Of a stretch of 64,000 bases of DNA, positions 10,527-21,738 are shown piece by piece; position 1 is the first letter of the stretch; each line of letters starts with the position of its first letter. The stretch covers positions 52,583,311-52,647,310 of the forward strand of contig JAVHZZ010000011.1 of NCBI GenBank assembly GCA_036250195.1, given 5' to 3'. Both the position numbers and the translations under genes were made by a program. Below the pieces are notes generated by a model, which was not told the DNA's origin, searched no databases, and saw only the letters and a list, made by a program, of their open reading frames with translations. Source of the stretch: Mixophyes australis. Its lineage: Eukaryota > Chordata > Amphibia > Anura > Limnodynastidae.

Positions 10527-11984
10527 CCTGCACTACCCCCAGATTGTCGCACCAAAACTGAATATGTTTGTTGGCTATCTTCTGGCTCCAAATTTCCATA
10601 GCTACCACTATCGGAAACAACTCCAATGCAGCTATATTCCTGGTAAGGCCTTTTGACACCCACCTATCCGGCCATGTTTGCGCGCACCACTCTCCTTGCA
10701 AATAAGCACCAAAACCATGCGCTCCTGCAGCATCTGTAAACAACTGGACTTTACTATTTGGAACTACCCCGCTAGACCAAAGCCTTACACCGTTAAATTG
10801 CGTGAGAAAGCGATCCCACACCAACAAGTCCTCCCTCAGTTCCCTGCCAATGCGAATAAAATGATGTCTTTTCTTTATTCCAACTGTGGACCTTTCTAAC
10901 CTCCTCTTGAAAATCCGCCCCATGGGAATTACCCGGCATGCAAAATTCAGCTGCCCTAACAAAGACTGCATTTGACCGAGCATAACTTTCTTTGCCCTGA
11001 CACAGCACGCAATTGCCTCACCCAGCTTTACCACTTTGTCCATTGGGAGCCTGCACTCCTTCCTTTGCGTATCAATCACAATGCCCAAGTATGAGATGAC
11101 AGCCTTATGGCCCTCTGTTTTATCTTGTGCAATGGGGACTCCAAACTCCTTAAACATACTTTCCAACTTTAACAGCCAATTCTGAAACTGATCTGACTCC
11201 GCTGGCCCTGCTACCAAAAAATCATCTAAGTAATGTACCACTGACTTGCATCCTGTGCTTGATTCAAAACACAACTGCAAGAAGTAGCTAAAAGCTTCAA
11301 ACAACGCTCATGACACTGCACAACCCATAGGCAAACACTTGTCTATGAAATAATAACCGTCAAAATAAAAACCCATCAACCTAAAACTGCCAGGATGCAG
11401 CGGCAACAATCAAAACGCAGACTCTATTTCTAATTTTGCCATAACGGCCCCTTCTCCATGCTTTTTAACCATTTGCACTGCCCTGTCAAAGGATTGATAT
11501 TGGACCGAACATCTCTCCCTGTCCAGTGCATCGTTAACCGATGCCCCTGGTGGGTAAGATAAGTGCTGTATCAGCCTAAATTTTCCTGCTGCCTTCTTAG
11601 GAACCAACCCCAGGGGCGAAATTATCAAATCTAAAAGGGGGGCTCCTGGAATGGGCCAGCCATTCGGTCCAATATCAGTTCTTTGACAATCTTATCCCTA
11701 ACTATTGTAGGTTGCATGTTAATGGATTTCAAATTTCTGTGACCCCCCGCCGGGGAAACGCTTCCTGTAACAAAAATTCTAAAACCTTCCGTAAAACCTG
11801 CTTGCAACAACTCAGCTTCTTCCCTTCTTGGATACCTAGCCAGCCACTCTAGCATCCCGCTCACTTTTACTGGACTATTTGCTCTTGCCAGGCATAAACG
11901 CTCCGGGTAGCTTTTGCGCTTGACCGCCCTTCCTCCTTGAGCAATCTTTGGCTGAATGATTTCCGCCGCAGAAGGCACATGCAT
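10527..11984 (-). pseudogene. Ngaro reverse transcriptase / RNase H, 5' part
   Basis: Minus-strand pol of the Ngaro element. In order: GPFQEPPF and ISPLGLVPKK with FRLIQHLSYPPG (RT fingers, 11.64-11.53 kb), AKLEIESAF (motif A region near 11415), VHYLDDFLVAG (catalytic motif C near 11230) and LGIVIDTQRKECRLP. RNase H follows with LFTDAAGAHGFGAYL (first catalytic Asp), ALELFPIVVAMEIW (Glu) and FWCDN (Asp) just before the LTR junction. Lesions: a frameshift near 11629 at a run of C and T bases, a stop at about 11407 just after motif A (consistent with CGA to TGA) and another near 11305. The catalytic residues survive, but the protein cannot be made from this copy. Confidence 0.85.
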
Positions 11985-13269
11985 GCCTGAATATACAGCG
12001 TGCCCATGTGTAATTGGATTCGTTAAATGCCCAACACTTGGGTTTTTCCTGCCTGAGCGTGCTAGGCCTCCCTGCTACAAACCTTACAGCCCCACTATTC
12101 CTTTCCACTGATGCTGCCCTCTGCGATCTTAGCCAAATGTCTATATCAGGTAAACCAAAACTTATGGGCTTTTGACCCTGCGATTTCATTCTAAAACCTT
12201 CATCATATTTCCACCACACTAATCTCCCGTATTCTCTGTAAACTGAATGGATAAAGTTTGTATCTTTCAGCATACTCACTGCAATGCCTGGGAATGCTTC
12301 AATGTAACAACCAAAGTACACAAACATCCCGCTCAACCAATTCTCTATAGTTTTATATGCATCCGCCTGCGCTGCTCCCTTTTCTTTAGCGCTCTCCTTC
12401 TCCTTCAATCCCACCTCGGTTAATGTAAATATATCCACAAAATTACCCTTCTCGATTTCCTTCCGTGTTTGTTTTGGTAAATGACCCGCCACGGCTCCCA
12501 AATCACATCCCACGGCTACGCCTCCCTGTATGAAGAAATTCTCCTTATGTGACTCCACCTGCCCCAGCCTCTTCTTTACCACATCAACCCCGGGGCCCAC
12601 TAGCTTCTTCTTCCTCCTATCCTCCCTTACTACCCGCAGCTGTTCCTTCAACGCTTTATACATGACCTCACCTTCTGACTCGGATGTATCATCACTTGCA
12701 CTGTCATCCCCACCCTCTTGATCCCTATAAGCATCCCTAACGTTAACATTTGCATTATCTACATTGTCATCATCAATTACATTACAATTTTGCACAAAAC
12801 TATTATTTATCTCACCATTCCCTTGCGATGCGATGAATGTCGTTGTGGCTGCGCTTGACATGGCATCAACCGCATCTTGTGCACCGCTGGCTGTGCTGGA
12901 CCTGGCGTCAGCTCTCTGTAGTCCAATGAATGTCCTTTTGGCCGCACTGGACATGGCATCGACCGCAAATGATGGACCGCCTGCTGCGCTGGACATGGCG
13001 TCAGCTTTTCGGCATACCTTTTCTTGTGAAGCGAATGTCCTTTTGGCTGCGCTGGAAAGGGCGTCAGCTTTAAATGATACACCGGCAGCTGTGCTGGGCA
13101 TGGCGCTAACTGTCCATTGTACATGTGTTGGAGTCCCGCTGGACTGGGCGTGAACTCTGCAATGTCCATCCATAGGTGTCCTGCTGGGCGTGGCATTGGC
13201 TCCTGTGGTGCTGTGTCTTGCGTGATATTCCATGCATGGTTGCTGGTCCTGCTCGTGCGGCCATGACAC
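11875..13269 (-). CDS. Ngaro gag-like protein
   Basis: About 460 residues upstream of, and slightly overlapping, the RT region. The N-terminal third contains repeats of a unit like DAMSSAAKRTFI (five or more copies between residues about 60 and 160). An acidic stretch follows (DSASDDTSESEGE), then a conserved-looking middle (FFIQGGVAVGCDLGAVAGHLP and a WLSGMFVYFGCYIEAFPGIAV stretch). Near the C-terminus is a zinc-knuckle-like HACAFCGGNHSAKDC (C-x2-C-x3-H-x4-C). Position and knuckle support a Gag role in RNA binding and particle assembly. The start is uncertain: the frame opens at a GTG and continues upstream of no clear ATG. Confidence 0.7.
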   Translation of the reverse strand: MSWPHEQDQQPCMEYHARHSTTGANATPSRTPMDGHCRVHAQSSGTPTHVQWTVSAMPSTAAGVSFKADALSSAAKRTFASQEKVCRKADAMSSAAGGPSFAVDAMSSAAKRTFIGLQRADARSSTASGAQDAVDAMSSAATTTFIASQGNGEINNSFVQNCNVIDDDNVDNANVNVRDAYRDQEGGDDSASDDTSESEGEVMYKALKEQLRVVREDRRKKKLVGPGVDVVKKRLGQVESHKENFFIQGGVAVGCDLGAVAGHLPKQTRKEIEKGNFVDIFTLTEVGLKEKESAKEKGAAQADAYKTIENWLSGMFVYFGCYIEAFPGIAVSMLKDTNFIHSVYREYGRLVWWKYDEGFRMKSQGQKPISFGLPDIDIWLRSQRAASVERNSGAVRFVAGRPSTLRQEKPKCWAFNESNYTWARCIFRHACAFCGGNHSAKDCSRRKGGQAQKLPGAFMPGKSK

Positions 13270-13538
13270 CCCCAGCCTTGCAATAGCTTGCTGCCTGACT
13301 GCATAGCTATCCGATCTCCGACGACTGTCGCGATTGCAACAATGGCTACCCTCGTCCTGCTGATAAATGTATAGTATAGTCGTTTACAATAACCTTGATC
13401 ACTCTCACATAAATACAAATATAAATATATAATAAATAAATATTTAATGTCGTAAATAAAAATAAATCATAACCAAATTATTATTAACACATTTAAGAAA
13501 AAAAGAGATACTCCATCTCAAATTAGGGGTCATAACTA

Positions 13539-16502
13539 CTAGAATGGATATAATATACCCCCCAAACCCCAAAAATGATATATCAGTTTAGAGAGTAATG
13601 GCCCAGAACCTCGTTGAGTCCCATAGGAGAAATGGTACCAAGTTTTTGTATTACCTATAAATTCTACTCCTACTAATGTTAGACCTTCAGGGTTACCTCC
13701 ATGTACAGTAGAGAAATGTCTAGACACCCTATGTATCAGTACATTATTTAATATATTTCTCCTATGTTCCCGAAACCGGGCATTTATTGATCTAGAAGTT
13801 CTACGTACTTACTGTAATTTACAAATACACTCAAGAACATAGGCCACATAAATGGTATCACATATGATAAAACCCTTATTCAGAAATTCTACCCTCTGTG
13901 AACTAGATGTGACTCCTTTGGACTGGTTCAAAATGTGTTTACATTTGATGCAAACTGACTGGCAATTTTCATTGGGCCTTGTTGGAATCCAAAAATCACC
14001 AGGAGTTTTTTTTTTAATTTTAACATACTTGGGGCTAGAATTCTTTTAAGATCTAGTTTCTTTTTGAAAATTACAGTGGGACTGTCCAAAAAGACCTAAC
14101 CTAATACATTATACTGTTGTAAAATATAAAAATTCCTGTTAATGATACTCTTAATTTGATGGGATTTGGTTTTGCAAGTAGAAATAAGCAGGGGCCTATC
14201 TTCTATACTATTATCTTTGCTTTTCTTTTTTCCTCCCTCATTCAAAAGATTGTTACGATCTAGAGTCAAGGCAAAGGCTTCATCTTCTCTTAACAAAATT
14301 TACGGATATCCCCTATGCTTAAATTTATCCAACATTGCCCTAGTCTGTTTCATTCGAGCAGTTGCGACTCAATCTCCCTATTTGGCTTTTAGGAATATTT
14401 TTGATCCATGGAATATAGTGACCACTCCTACAGTGTAAAAAATGGCATGTTTCCATCCATTTATTATAATTAGATGTTGTTATTTTATTCCCACAAACGG
14501 AGAGGATTATATCCAGGAAGTTCACCCTGTGAAAATCAAAAGTATGTGTGAATTTAAGCTTATAAGTATTAGTGTTCAAAAATGATACAAAATCAAGTGC
14601 TTAATCCATACCCCCATTCCAAATATTGAATAGGTCATCAATCAAACGACAGCAGAGGACCAAATTCACACCGAAAGTATACTGATCTTCAAATTGACCC
14701 ATGTAGAAATTGGCGAAACTCTGTGCGATCCTAGTCCCCATCGCCGTTCCGAGGACCTGTAAATAAAAATTGTTTTCAAATAACAAATAATTGTGTGTCA
14801 AAATAAAAAGTATGGTTTTAAGAATAAATTAACGCCTTCCGTCCAAGATATTCACATCTGTTTCAATGAAGGTTTGAGTAGCTTTCCCTCCTTCTTCATG
14901 AGGAATATTTGTATATAATGCCTGGGTATCTAGTGCTAGAAATCCAAAGCCTTCCTTCCATTCTACTGTCTCTAATAGTTTCAATATATGTAGAGTATCC
15001 TTCATATGTGATCTCATATTGGAAACATAATGAGATCACAAATGATAATCTACAAAGAAAGATAGATTCGATGTCAGAGATCCCACTCCCAAAATAATAG
15101 GACGCCCAGGAGGTTCAACTAAAGCTTTGTGTATTTTTAAGTTTGTAGAAAACAGGAACAATGGGGTGCTCTGTGTATAAAAAGCAAACTTTCTCCCTGG
15201 ATTTTACCCCCCAAACAGTTCCTTCTTCAGAAGTTCTTTAAGCTACAATTGAAATTTCTGAGTTGGATCACTTTCCAGGGGTCGGTAGAAAAGACAATCT
15301 CCCAACTTTATGACTAATGCTGAATTGACCTACAAATCCCTCAAAGCCTTCCTTTCTGCCTTATTGAAATTACATTTACCCCAGGTTAAGGGACACTCCC
15401 TCTCCCGAGACTTATTAGGGGTACTATATCTATTCTTCTAAGTGCTACATAATGCCATAAGGTCATCTAAGGTTTTATTATAAAATATGGTTATTGCCAG
15501 ACTTATGATTTAGAGGAACAAAGGTAGTTTTAGGTTTAAATCTAATACCCTTAAATCTTCATCAAGCTTACTCCATCTCCTCTAATGTCAAAAAGTAATT
15601 TATGGGCATTTTTAAAGCTATTAATTTCACCCCAAAAGATTTTCCAAAATATTCAAGCTTTCATATTCATTGCTATCTAAAATAATTGGGGACGCTGAAC
15701 TATCTAAATACCAAAGCTTTTTTGAGGCAAAATACCTTGTTCTAAATAAATTCTGAATATATTTATTCAGCTCCAAAAATAGATCAAATAGATTTGGATC
15801 TTTACTTGGGGCAAAACTCAAGCCTCTAGATAACAATCTCAATTGGCCCATACTAAGTTCCTGACTAGAGATGTTAAATACACCTCTATGTTCTATCCTA
15901 GTTTCATTCTCCTTAAGTTGTTACCCTTGTCTTCTCTTTCCTCTGAATTTCTTAACCTTTTCGGGGTCCTGGGATATAGACTCTCGAATGGATTTCTGTG
16001 TCTTACTGAATCCCGGACCGAGTTTCCCCCTAAAAAAATCATTCTTATTCAAATTCTCAACCTCACAATGTTTGGATCTAGCTCCTTTTAACTGAAATTC
16101 ATCCTTATCCCTGGGAACATAATTTACTTTCCTACTCTTAGCCAACCATTTCTCAGGGGATGGCGACCTCTTTCTGGAGAAGCACTCTTTAGACCTGTAT
16201 TCTCCTTTGGATTTACTTGGCCTAGATCTATAGAGGGGAGAAACTCTATCAATAAATCTTCTACTATGGTGACCAACATGTTCCTTATGCCCCGTATGGC
16301 TATAGGGTTTCCTTCTATTTTAGGTTCTCTCTCTATCTAGGGCATAATTATTCTTGTCTTTTTCAAATTTGTCCGATTTCTTTGCAACCAATTCCTGTTC
16401 AAATTTCTCAACCCTTTTATTGACTATGTAATCACGCTCCTTAAAATCCCCACAGTCCTTAAAGTTTACCAGCTCATTCCTAATGGACTCCATTTCCGCC
16501 AT
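13539..16502 (-). pseudogene. PLE-1 ORF1-like, RT and GIY-YIG remnants
   Basis: Read from 16.5 kb downward on the minus strand. A charged coiled-coil-like segment (NKRVEKFEQELVAKKSDKF) resembles the ORF1 of PLE-2. LSFAPSKDPNLFDLF near 15800 is the N-terminal RT word shared with PLE-2. LALDTQALYTNIPHEEG near 14930 is RT motif A with Penelope-typical YTNIP. QVLGTAMGTRIAQSFANFYMG near 14750 is motif B, and LIDDLFNIWNG near 14640 is motif C (ID-D in place of YIDD). VSRHFSTVHGGNPEGL near 13720 is the GIY-YIG domain end. At least five frame breaks separate these pieces. Identity as a Penelope-like element is strong; clade is not determined. Confidence 0.85.
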
Positions 16503-17189
16503 AGTATGTCTAACCTAATTGTTGCTGTACTCGATTAATAACCTCATCAGCGACATAGAACAACAATCTAGGATTTCGCTCCACTTAACAAAGAGTTCCA
16601 GGTTGTCATTAATGGAAAGGGTATTAGGAATTCTTAAACCTCTAGGTATTCAGTTAGTTTCAATATACTTCTGGAGAGAGACACTGTCCCACCAGTGCCA
16701 CATCTTAATTTTCAAGAGATCCTCTAGTTTATAAAATAGTTTCGATAGATCATTATTACTTGTCTGAGGTTTCATTGAACCACCCTGATTAAATGATTTC
16801 AAGTATGTATCCCATCTATTTGTTCTCTCATTAAAGTAGAAAAAATCACAGATGATACCTTAAACTCCAAAATCCCCCAAGCAGCCAGGAGAAACAATAG
16901 GAACAAACAGAAAATAGAACTTATTTTGCCTATGGCAAAAAAAACTCCGGTGCTAATGAGGAGATTGAAAATTTATGAAGAATAAAATAATATGTAGAAA
17001 TAGATATAGAAAAAAACAGCGCTGTGTAGATTGATAATTCATCAAATATTACAAAACTCACATATATTCCACATTAATAAATAATAATAAATAACTAAAC
17101 ACATTTTGAACAGGTAGAAAGGAGTCACATCTAGTTCACGGGGGGTAGAATTTCCAACTAAGGGTTTTATCAATTGTGATACCGTCTAT

Positions 17190-17504
17190 GTGGTCTATGT
17201 TCTCGATTACAGTTACAAATTACAATATGTAGGTAGAACCTCTAGATCCATAAATGCCTGGTTTTGGGAACATAGGAGAAATATATTAAATAAAGTACTG
17301 ATACATAGTGTGTCTAGACATTTCTCTACAGTACATGGAGGTAACCTTGAAGGTCTCACATTAGTAGGAATAGAATTTATAGGTAATAGGATAAGGAGGG
17401 GAGGTAGGTTCACCAAACTGTGTCTTAGAGAATCTTTCTGGATGTGGAAACTTGGTACCCTTTATCCGATTAACAAGGCTCTGGAACATAACTGTCAAAA
17501 CTGA
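17190..17504 (+). pseudogene. Inverted copy of PLE-1 GIY-YIG endonuclease end
   Basis: About 104 codons on the plus strand with VYVLDY...LQYVGRTSRSINAWFWEHRRNI: the GIY-YIG core (Y-V-L and Y-V-G) and the helix that follows. Then comes VSRHFSTVHGGNLEGLTLVGIEFI. The nucleotide sequence matches the reverse complement of 13.55-13.86 kb, so this is the same 3' end facing the other way. In this family the domain nicks target DNA. The glutamate-containing part of the domain lies in the ESFWMWKLGTLYP segment. It lacks an RT of its own and cannot act alone. Confidence 0.8.
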
Positions 17505-17553
17505 TTTATTATTTTTGGGGAATACTATTTTATCAGTTACTTGTGTGTGTGTA

Positions 17554-17555
<2 letters not shown>

Positions 17556-17629
<74 letters not shown>
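17556..17629. repeat. TA microsatellite
   Basis: About 37 TA units, preceded by a short TG run at 17542-17551. It lies inside the inverted 3' arm of PLE-1. Confidence 0.95.
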
Positions 17630-17631
<2 letters not shown>

Positions 17632-17829
17632 ATGTTTATGTTTGCTTATATTTTCTGGAATAGCCTTATTTTGGGAGGGGATATGATATCCATTCTAGTA
17701 GTTATGGTGCCTTACTTCTAGATATATATTTTTTGTTGGGAAAAAAGATTGGGGCTCTTTATAATACTGATGAAATGTGTTATTCTTATTATTTTTAACT
17801 TTTATTTTGTATTTGATTTGATAGTGTGC

Positions 17830-18360
17830 AATGTGTTAAGTTGTGCCTGTAATACTAGTTTCAGTAATGAAGTTCTTGTTTTATCAAACGAGATCTGGCT
17901 AATTAAATGACATCTGAAGGCCTAATTGATTAGTAGGACGTTATTTTTTTAAATACTTTATACGGGCCACTTACTAATTAGGATCAGCTTTGAGAAACGG
18001 AGATGCTACAGATGATATGCCTGTGATTTATGTATATACATGTTTAGATTTATATCCCACTGGAGGGCTAGCTTCTATCTGACACTGGTAAGAAGTATCT
18101 TCCTCTTACTTATCATTGGGACTGTCCATGGTTCTTGTACTAAGGAGTGGAACTGAAAGATAAAGTATGAAATATTTGATCTGGATTGTTTCAACACTCA
18201 GGACCTTGCCCGGGCCGCTCAGAATCACAGATTGTAGGGCAGGCCGTCCCCCGGATTCAAAATCAGCGCGGGTGCATCTGATGACACTGGATGTGGTCGC
18301 ATCAGCGCACAGGCGGCCGCATCTCATGACACGGGATGCGGCCGCGTCATTCGCTCATAT
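17830..18360. other. No gene seen
   Basis: AT-rich sequence followed by a GC-rich stretch (about 18190-18350) with two GCGGCCGC-like NotI-type motifs. No recognised gene. The 5' side of gypsy-1 is lost here. Confidence 0.45.
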
Positions 18361-18363
18361 CTG

Positions 18364-19410
18364 TTCTCTTTGATCAGTGCCGGGGTGCCACTGTATTTAC
18401 TAAAATTCATCTACGAGACGCATATAACATTGCACGCATACGAGAAGGTGATGAGTGGAAGACCGCCTTTAACATCCACTCAGGCCATTATGAATATTTA
18501 GTGATGCTATTTGGCCTATGTAATGCTCCCGCAGATTTTCAATATCTTATTAATGATGTCTTGCGTGAATTTCAGGGTCATTTTGTCATGGCATATCTTC
18601 CCAGTCCCTCAAGCAGCATCGTCTCCATGTTAAGCAAGTTCTCTTAAAATTCAGAGAACACCAACTTTTTGCTAAGATGGAAAAATGTGAATTTGAAGTT
18701 CAAAAGGTGTCTTTGGGTTCTCCATGGATCCTAATAAGGTTCATGCAATATTGGATTGGATGCGGCCAACTAATCTCAAGGCCATACAAAGGTTTTTGGG
18801 CGTTGCAAATTATTATTGGAGATTTATTCATAATTTCTCAGACTTGGTAGCGTCAAAAACTGCTTTAACCCACAAGAGAATCAATACCATTAGTTGGACT
18901 TCCAAAGCTAGCAATTCCTTCGAGAAACTGAAAGCTGCATTCAGTTCCGCTCCTATCCTCAGACACCCTAATCCGGATCTACCATTGTGGTAGAGGTTAA
19001 TGCCTCTGATGTAGGTGCGGGTGCCATATTGTCTCAGAAACCCTTATGACCATAAACTGCATTCATGTGCCTATTTCTCACGTAAATTCTCTTCTGCCGA
19101 GGCTATGCGTAGGCAATCATGAACTCTTACCTTTAAAATGGGCATTTTAAGTATGGCAACACTGGCTAGAAGGGGCAGTTCACACTGTTTCTGTCATCAC
19201 AGATCACAAGAATTTGTTGTTCATTGAGTCTGCTAAATGTCTGAATTCCAGACAGGCTGGTTGGGCTTTGTTTTGTATTCGCTTTAGGTGTGTCATTTCC
19301 TTTAGACCAGGTTCTAAAAACATTAAGGCCGATGCCCTTTTCTGGAGTTTCATCTCCTGTCATTCTCCACCAGCTGAACCTCTTTCCATCACTCCTCCTA
19401 CTTAAATTCA
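18364..19410 (+). pseudogene. gypsy-1 RT and RNase H fragment
   Basis: Begins at KIHLRDAYNIARIREGDEW (RT motif A region) and continues with HYEYLVMLFGLCNAPADFQ (motif B). At the expected catalytic YxDD (about 18595) the sequence goes from AYL straight to a later segment. A short deletion has removed the two aspartates and shifted the frame. Next come MDPNKVHAILDW and AIQRFLGVANYYWRFI (RT thumb), then RNase H in broken frames (NASDVGAGAILSQ-like near 19000 and [17 protein letters not shown] near 19200). At least four frame changes. Non-functional. Confidence 0.85.
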
Positions 19411-19550
19411 TGCCGGATAACCCAAAATCTTGGGGAAAATCTTCAACGTTTTCAAAGACTGGCACCTTCAGTGACCCCTAAAGACCAATTGTTCGTGCCA
19501 GTCCATCTCATTCAGGAATTTCCAAAACTACTTAAATTTTTTCTCATACT

Positions 19551-20601
19551 TCCATTTAACAAAGAGCCAATGTGTATTAATTGGGGCACTCAAAGGATGT
19601 AGTAAATATAAAACATTGTTAAAGTTTATTAGTATACATTAAAATTTTTATTATCATTATAACATATTGAGCAGTGAAATATTAAAAGTTGAAAATAGAG
19701 ATATGAACCAAACACAAGGTATTGATAACTGTTAAGACTAGCAATGCTTGCTAGCACGCGCTGTCCACTCTATATTTATATAGTCAGGGGTATAGCTGTT
19801 TGTATTCTATGTCTAGGAGCAGGTCTGATATAAATCTTAAGTTCAGGTTAAATACCTATGGGTGATACTATGATCACTTGATATGATGTTCTCCCTTACT
19901 TATATTGCGGGAGTTCAAATATAGTAATAATACACAATAACAATAACTGGCAGGAGATATTAAATATAGTCAGACGAGATACAGTCTGATGATTCATAGC
20001 AGACTAGCCAGCTGGTTGAGCCTGACATATTAGAAAAAACACTTGTAGCCGACACTGTTAGCAATATACCATTGAGATGTATTATTACTATATTTGAACT
20101 CCCGCAATATAAGTAAGGGAGAACATCATATACTTGATCATAGTATCACCCATAGGTATCTAACCTGAACTTAAGATTTATATCAGACCTGCTCCTAGAC
20201 ATAGAATACAAACAGCTATACCCCTGACTATATAAATATAGAGTGGACAGCGCGTGCTAGCAAGCATTGCTAGTCTTAACAGTTATCAATACCTTGTGTT
20301 TGGTTCATATCTCTATTTTCAACTTTTAATATTTCACTGCTCAATGTGTTATAATGATAATAAAAATTTTAATGTATACTAATAAACTTTAACAATGTTT
20401 TATATTTACTACATCCTTTGAGTGCCCCAATTAATACACATTGGCTCTTTGTTAAATGGAATTCTGATATTATGCGTGGGAGCACCACCTTTAGGATAAT
20501 TGATTACTATAAAGCATAAACCGAATCAATATAAAGATCAAAAATCAATCATCTAGAGGTTCTAGGATATTCCTGGTGCGATTTACAGTGTTTTGTATAT
20601 G
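19551..20601. mobile_element. Foldback insertion with 13-bp target duplication
   Basis: Two near-identical arms face each other: 19550-19934 and 20078-20461, about 385 bp each, with a 143-bp spacer and a 140-bp single-copy tail on the right. The insertion is flanked by TTTTTCTCATACT at 19538-19550 and again at 20602-20614. It splits the integrase of gypsy-1, whose coding sequence resumes right after the second copy. No coding capacity. A 13-bp duplication and inverted halves with a one-sided tail suit a non-autonomous Penelope-like or other retroposed element better than a cut-and-paste transposon, but that is inference. Confidence 0.85.
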
Positions 20602-21738
20602 TTTTTCTCATACTGTCTGGTGGCCTTCCTTGCCTTTCATTGTCAAAGATTTTGTTCTCTCCTGTGAAGGTTGTGCCAGAAATAAATCAGTCAGAAGTTT
20701 TTCTATGGGTCAACTTATCTAACTTATCTAACTATGGACTTTATTGTAGACTTACCTTGGTAATGGTGGATAGATTCAGCAAAATGGTACATTTTGTTCA
20801 CTTGGCTAAACTGCCCAATGCTCAAGCCTTCTCTCTATTATTTGTCTGGCATATCTTCCGCCTCCATGACCTGCCTGAAGATATTGTTTACGACCGCGGC
20901 TCGCGAATTTGTCACTCAGTTTTGAAGATGTTTCTGTACACTCCTTGGTATCAACATCTGCCTACCAAACCGCAGTCCAATGGGCAGACAGAGTCAACCA
21001 ATCCTTGGAACAATTTCTTCGGTTATATATCTCCAAATTTAATGACAATAAGGCTTCTTTGCTCCCTTGGGCTGAATTTGCTTATAATAATTCTTGCCAT
21101 TTCTCCACCTGCATGTCTCCATTCTTTTGTAATTATGGCTTCCATCCCAGGACTAATTCGCTATCTTCCATTTCTCCATCTGGCCTTTCTAGTATACGCC
21201 CTATGGATAAATGTCCATTCCGCTTTGCTCTAGGCCTTCTTTCAGTCCACATCCTTTTCGGACCGAGAATTGCCATCTCAAAGTGAGTGATGAAGTTTGG
21301 CTTTACACTTGTAATATTAGGATCAGACAACCCCGTATGAAGTTAAGGCCAAGGTTCATCGGACCCTTTCGTATTATCAAAAAGGTCAATCCTGTTGCTT
21401 TCAGGCTTAAACTTCCTTCGTCTTTGAAAATTCCAAATACATTCCATTGTTCATTACTGAAACCTTTTGTCTCTTCTAGCAAGTTTAAGCCTCATGGACT
21501 ATGAAGACTGTCAATGTGGATGGACGCCACGAGTTTATTGTGGAGAAAGTCCTTGACTTCAAGAAAGTAGAAGGACTAATCCATTTCTTAGTACATTGGA
21601 AAGGCTATGGCCTGGAAAAACGATCTTGGGTTCCACAGAGTCGCCTCCACGCGGACAAGCTTCTCAAGGAGTTTTTTAGGAAGTTTCCTGGTAAACCTGA
21701 ATGTTGGAGTGCCTCGACCCCCTCCTCAAGGGGGGTAC
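20602..21738 (+). pseudogene. gypsy-1 integrase and chromodomain
   Basis: Resumes after the foldback with the zinc-binding region (a WWPS-like word near 20620 and SCEGCAR-like near 20665, in broken frames). Then the catalytic core: MVDRFSKMVHFVHLAKLP, DIVYDRGS (second catalytic Asp) and PQSNGQTESTN (third catalytic residue region). A C-terminal region near 21300-21440 has RFIGPFRIIKKVNPVAFRLKLP. The chromodomain at about 21530-21690 (IVEKVLDFKKVEGLIHFLVHWKGYG, W, L) is the signature of chromoviruses and binds modified histones in related elements. Several frameshifts separate the blocks. Confidence 0.85.

Larger units (their letters stand above)
6955..13430 (-). mobile_element. Ngaro-type tyrosine-recombinase retrotransposon
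   Basis: On the minus strand the order is gag-like protein (13.27-11.88 kb), reverse transcriptase plus RNase H (11.98-9.0 kb), tyrosine recombinase (8.99-8.11 kb) and SGNH hydrolase (7.95-7.40 kb). This set is the known layout of vertebrate Ngaro elements in the DIRS-like order, which integrate with a tyrosine recombinase rather than a DDE integrase. A minus-strand AATAAA lies near 7030. The outer limits are approximate because I could not find the expected split direct repeats. The copy is interrupted by a solo gypsy LTR (9235-10526), and PLE-1 abuts or interrupts its 5' side. Confidence 0.85.
13450..17815 (-). mobile_element. Penelope-like element 1 (PLE-1), decayed
   Basis: Minus-strand body with Penelope-type RT and GIY-YIG endonuclease fragments, plus a partial inverted copy of its 3' end on the plus strand (17098-17815), which matches the reverse complement of about 13470-13952. 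Inverted or partial-tandem ends are known for Penelope-like elements. The right arm contains a TA microsatellite that the left arm lacks. Many frameshifts show this is an old copy. Confidence 0.8.

Noticed and set aside
12530..13153. Plus-strand frames opposite the Ngaro gag
   Set aside because: Shadows of the minus-strand Gag and its internal repeats. No independent support.
6955..13430. Split direct repeats expected at Ngaro ends
   Set aside because: I compared the two end regions by eye and found no convincing repeat pair, so I did not list any.
19935..20077. Hammerhead motif around CTGATGA in the foldback spacer
   Set aside because: A CTGATGA word is present, but no stem II followed by GAAA could be formed at a sensible distance.
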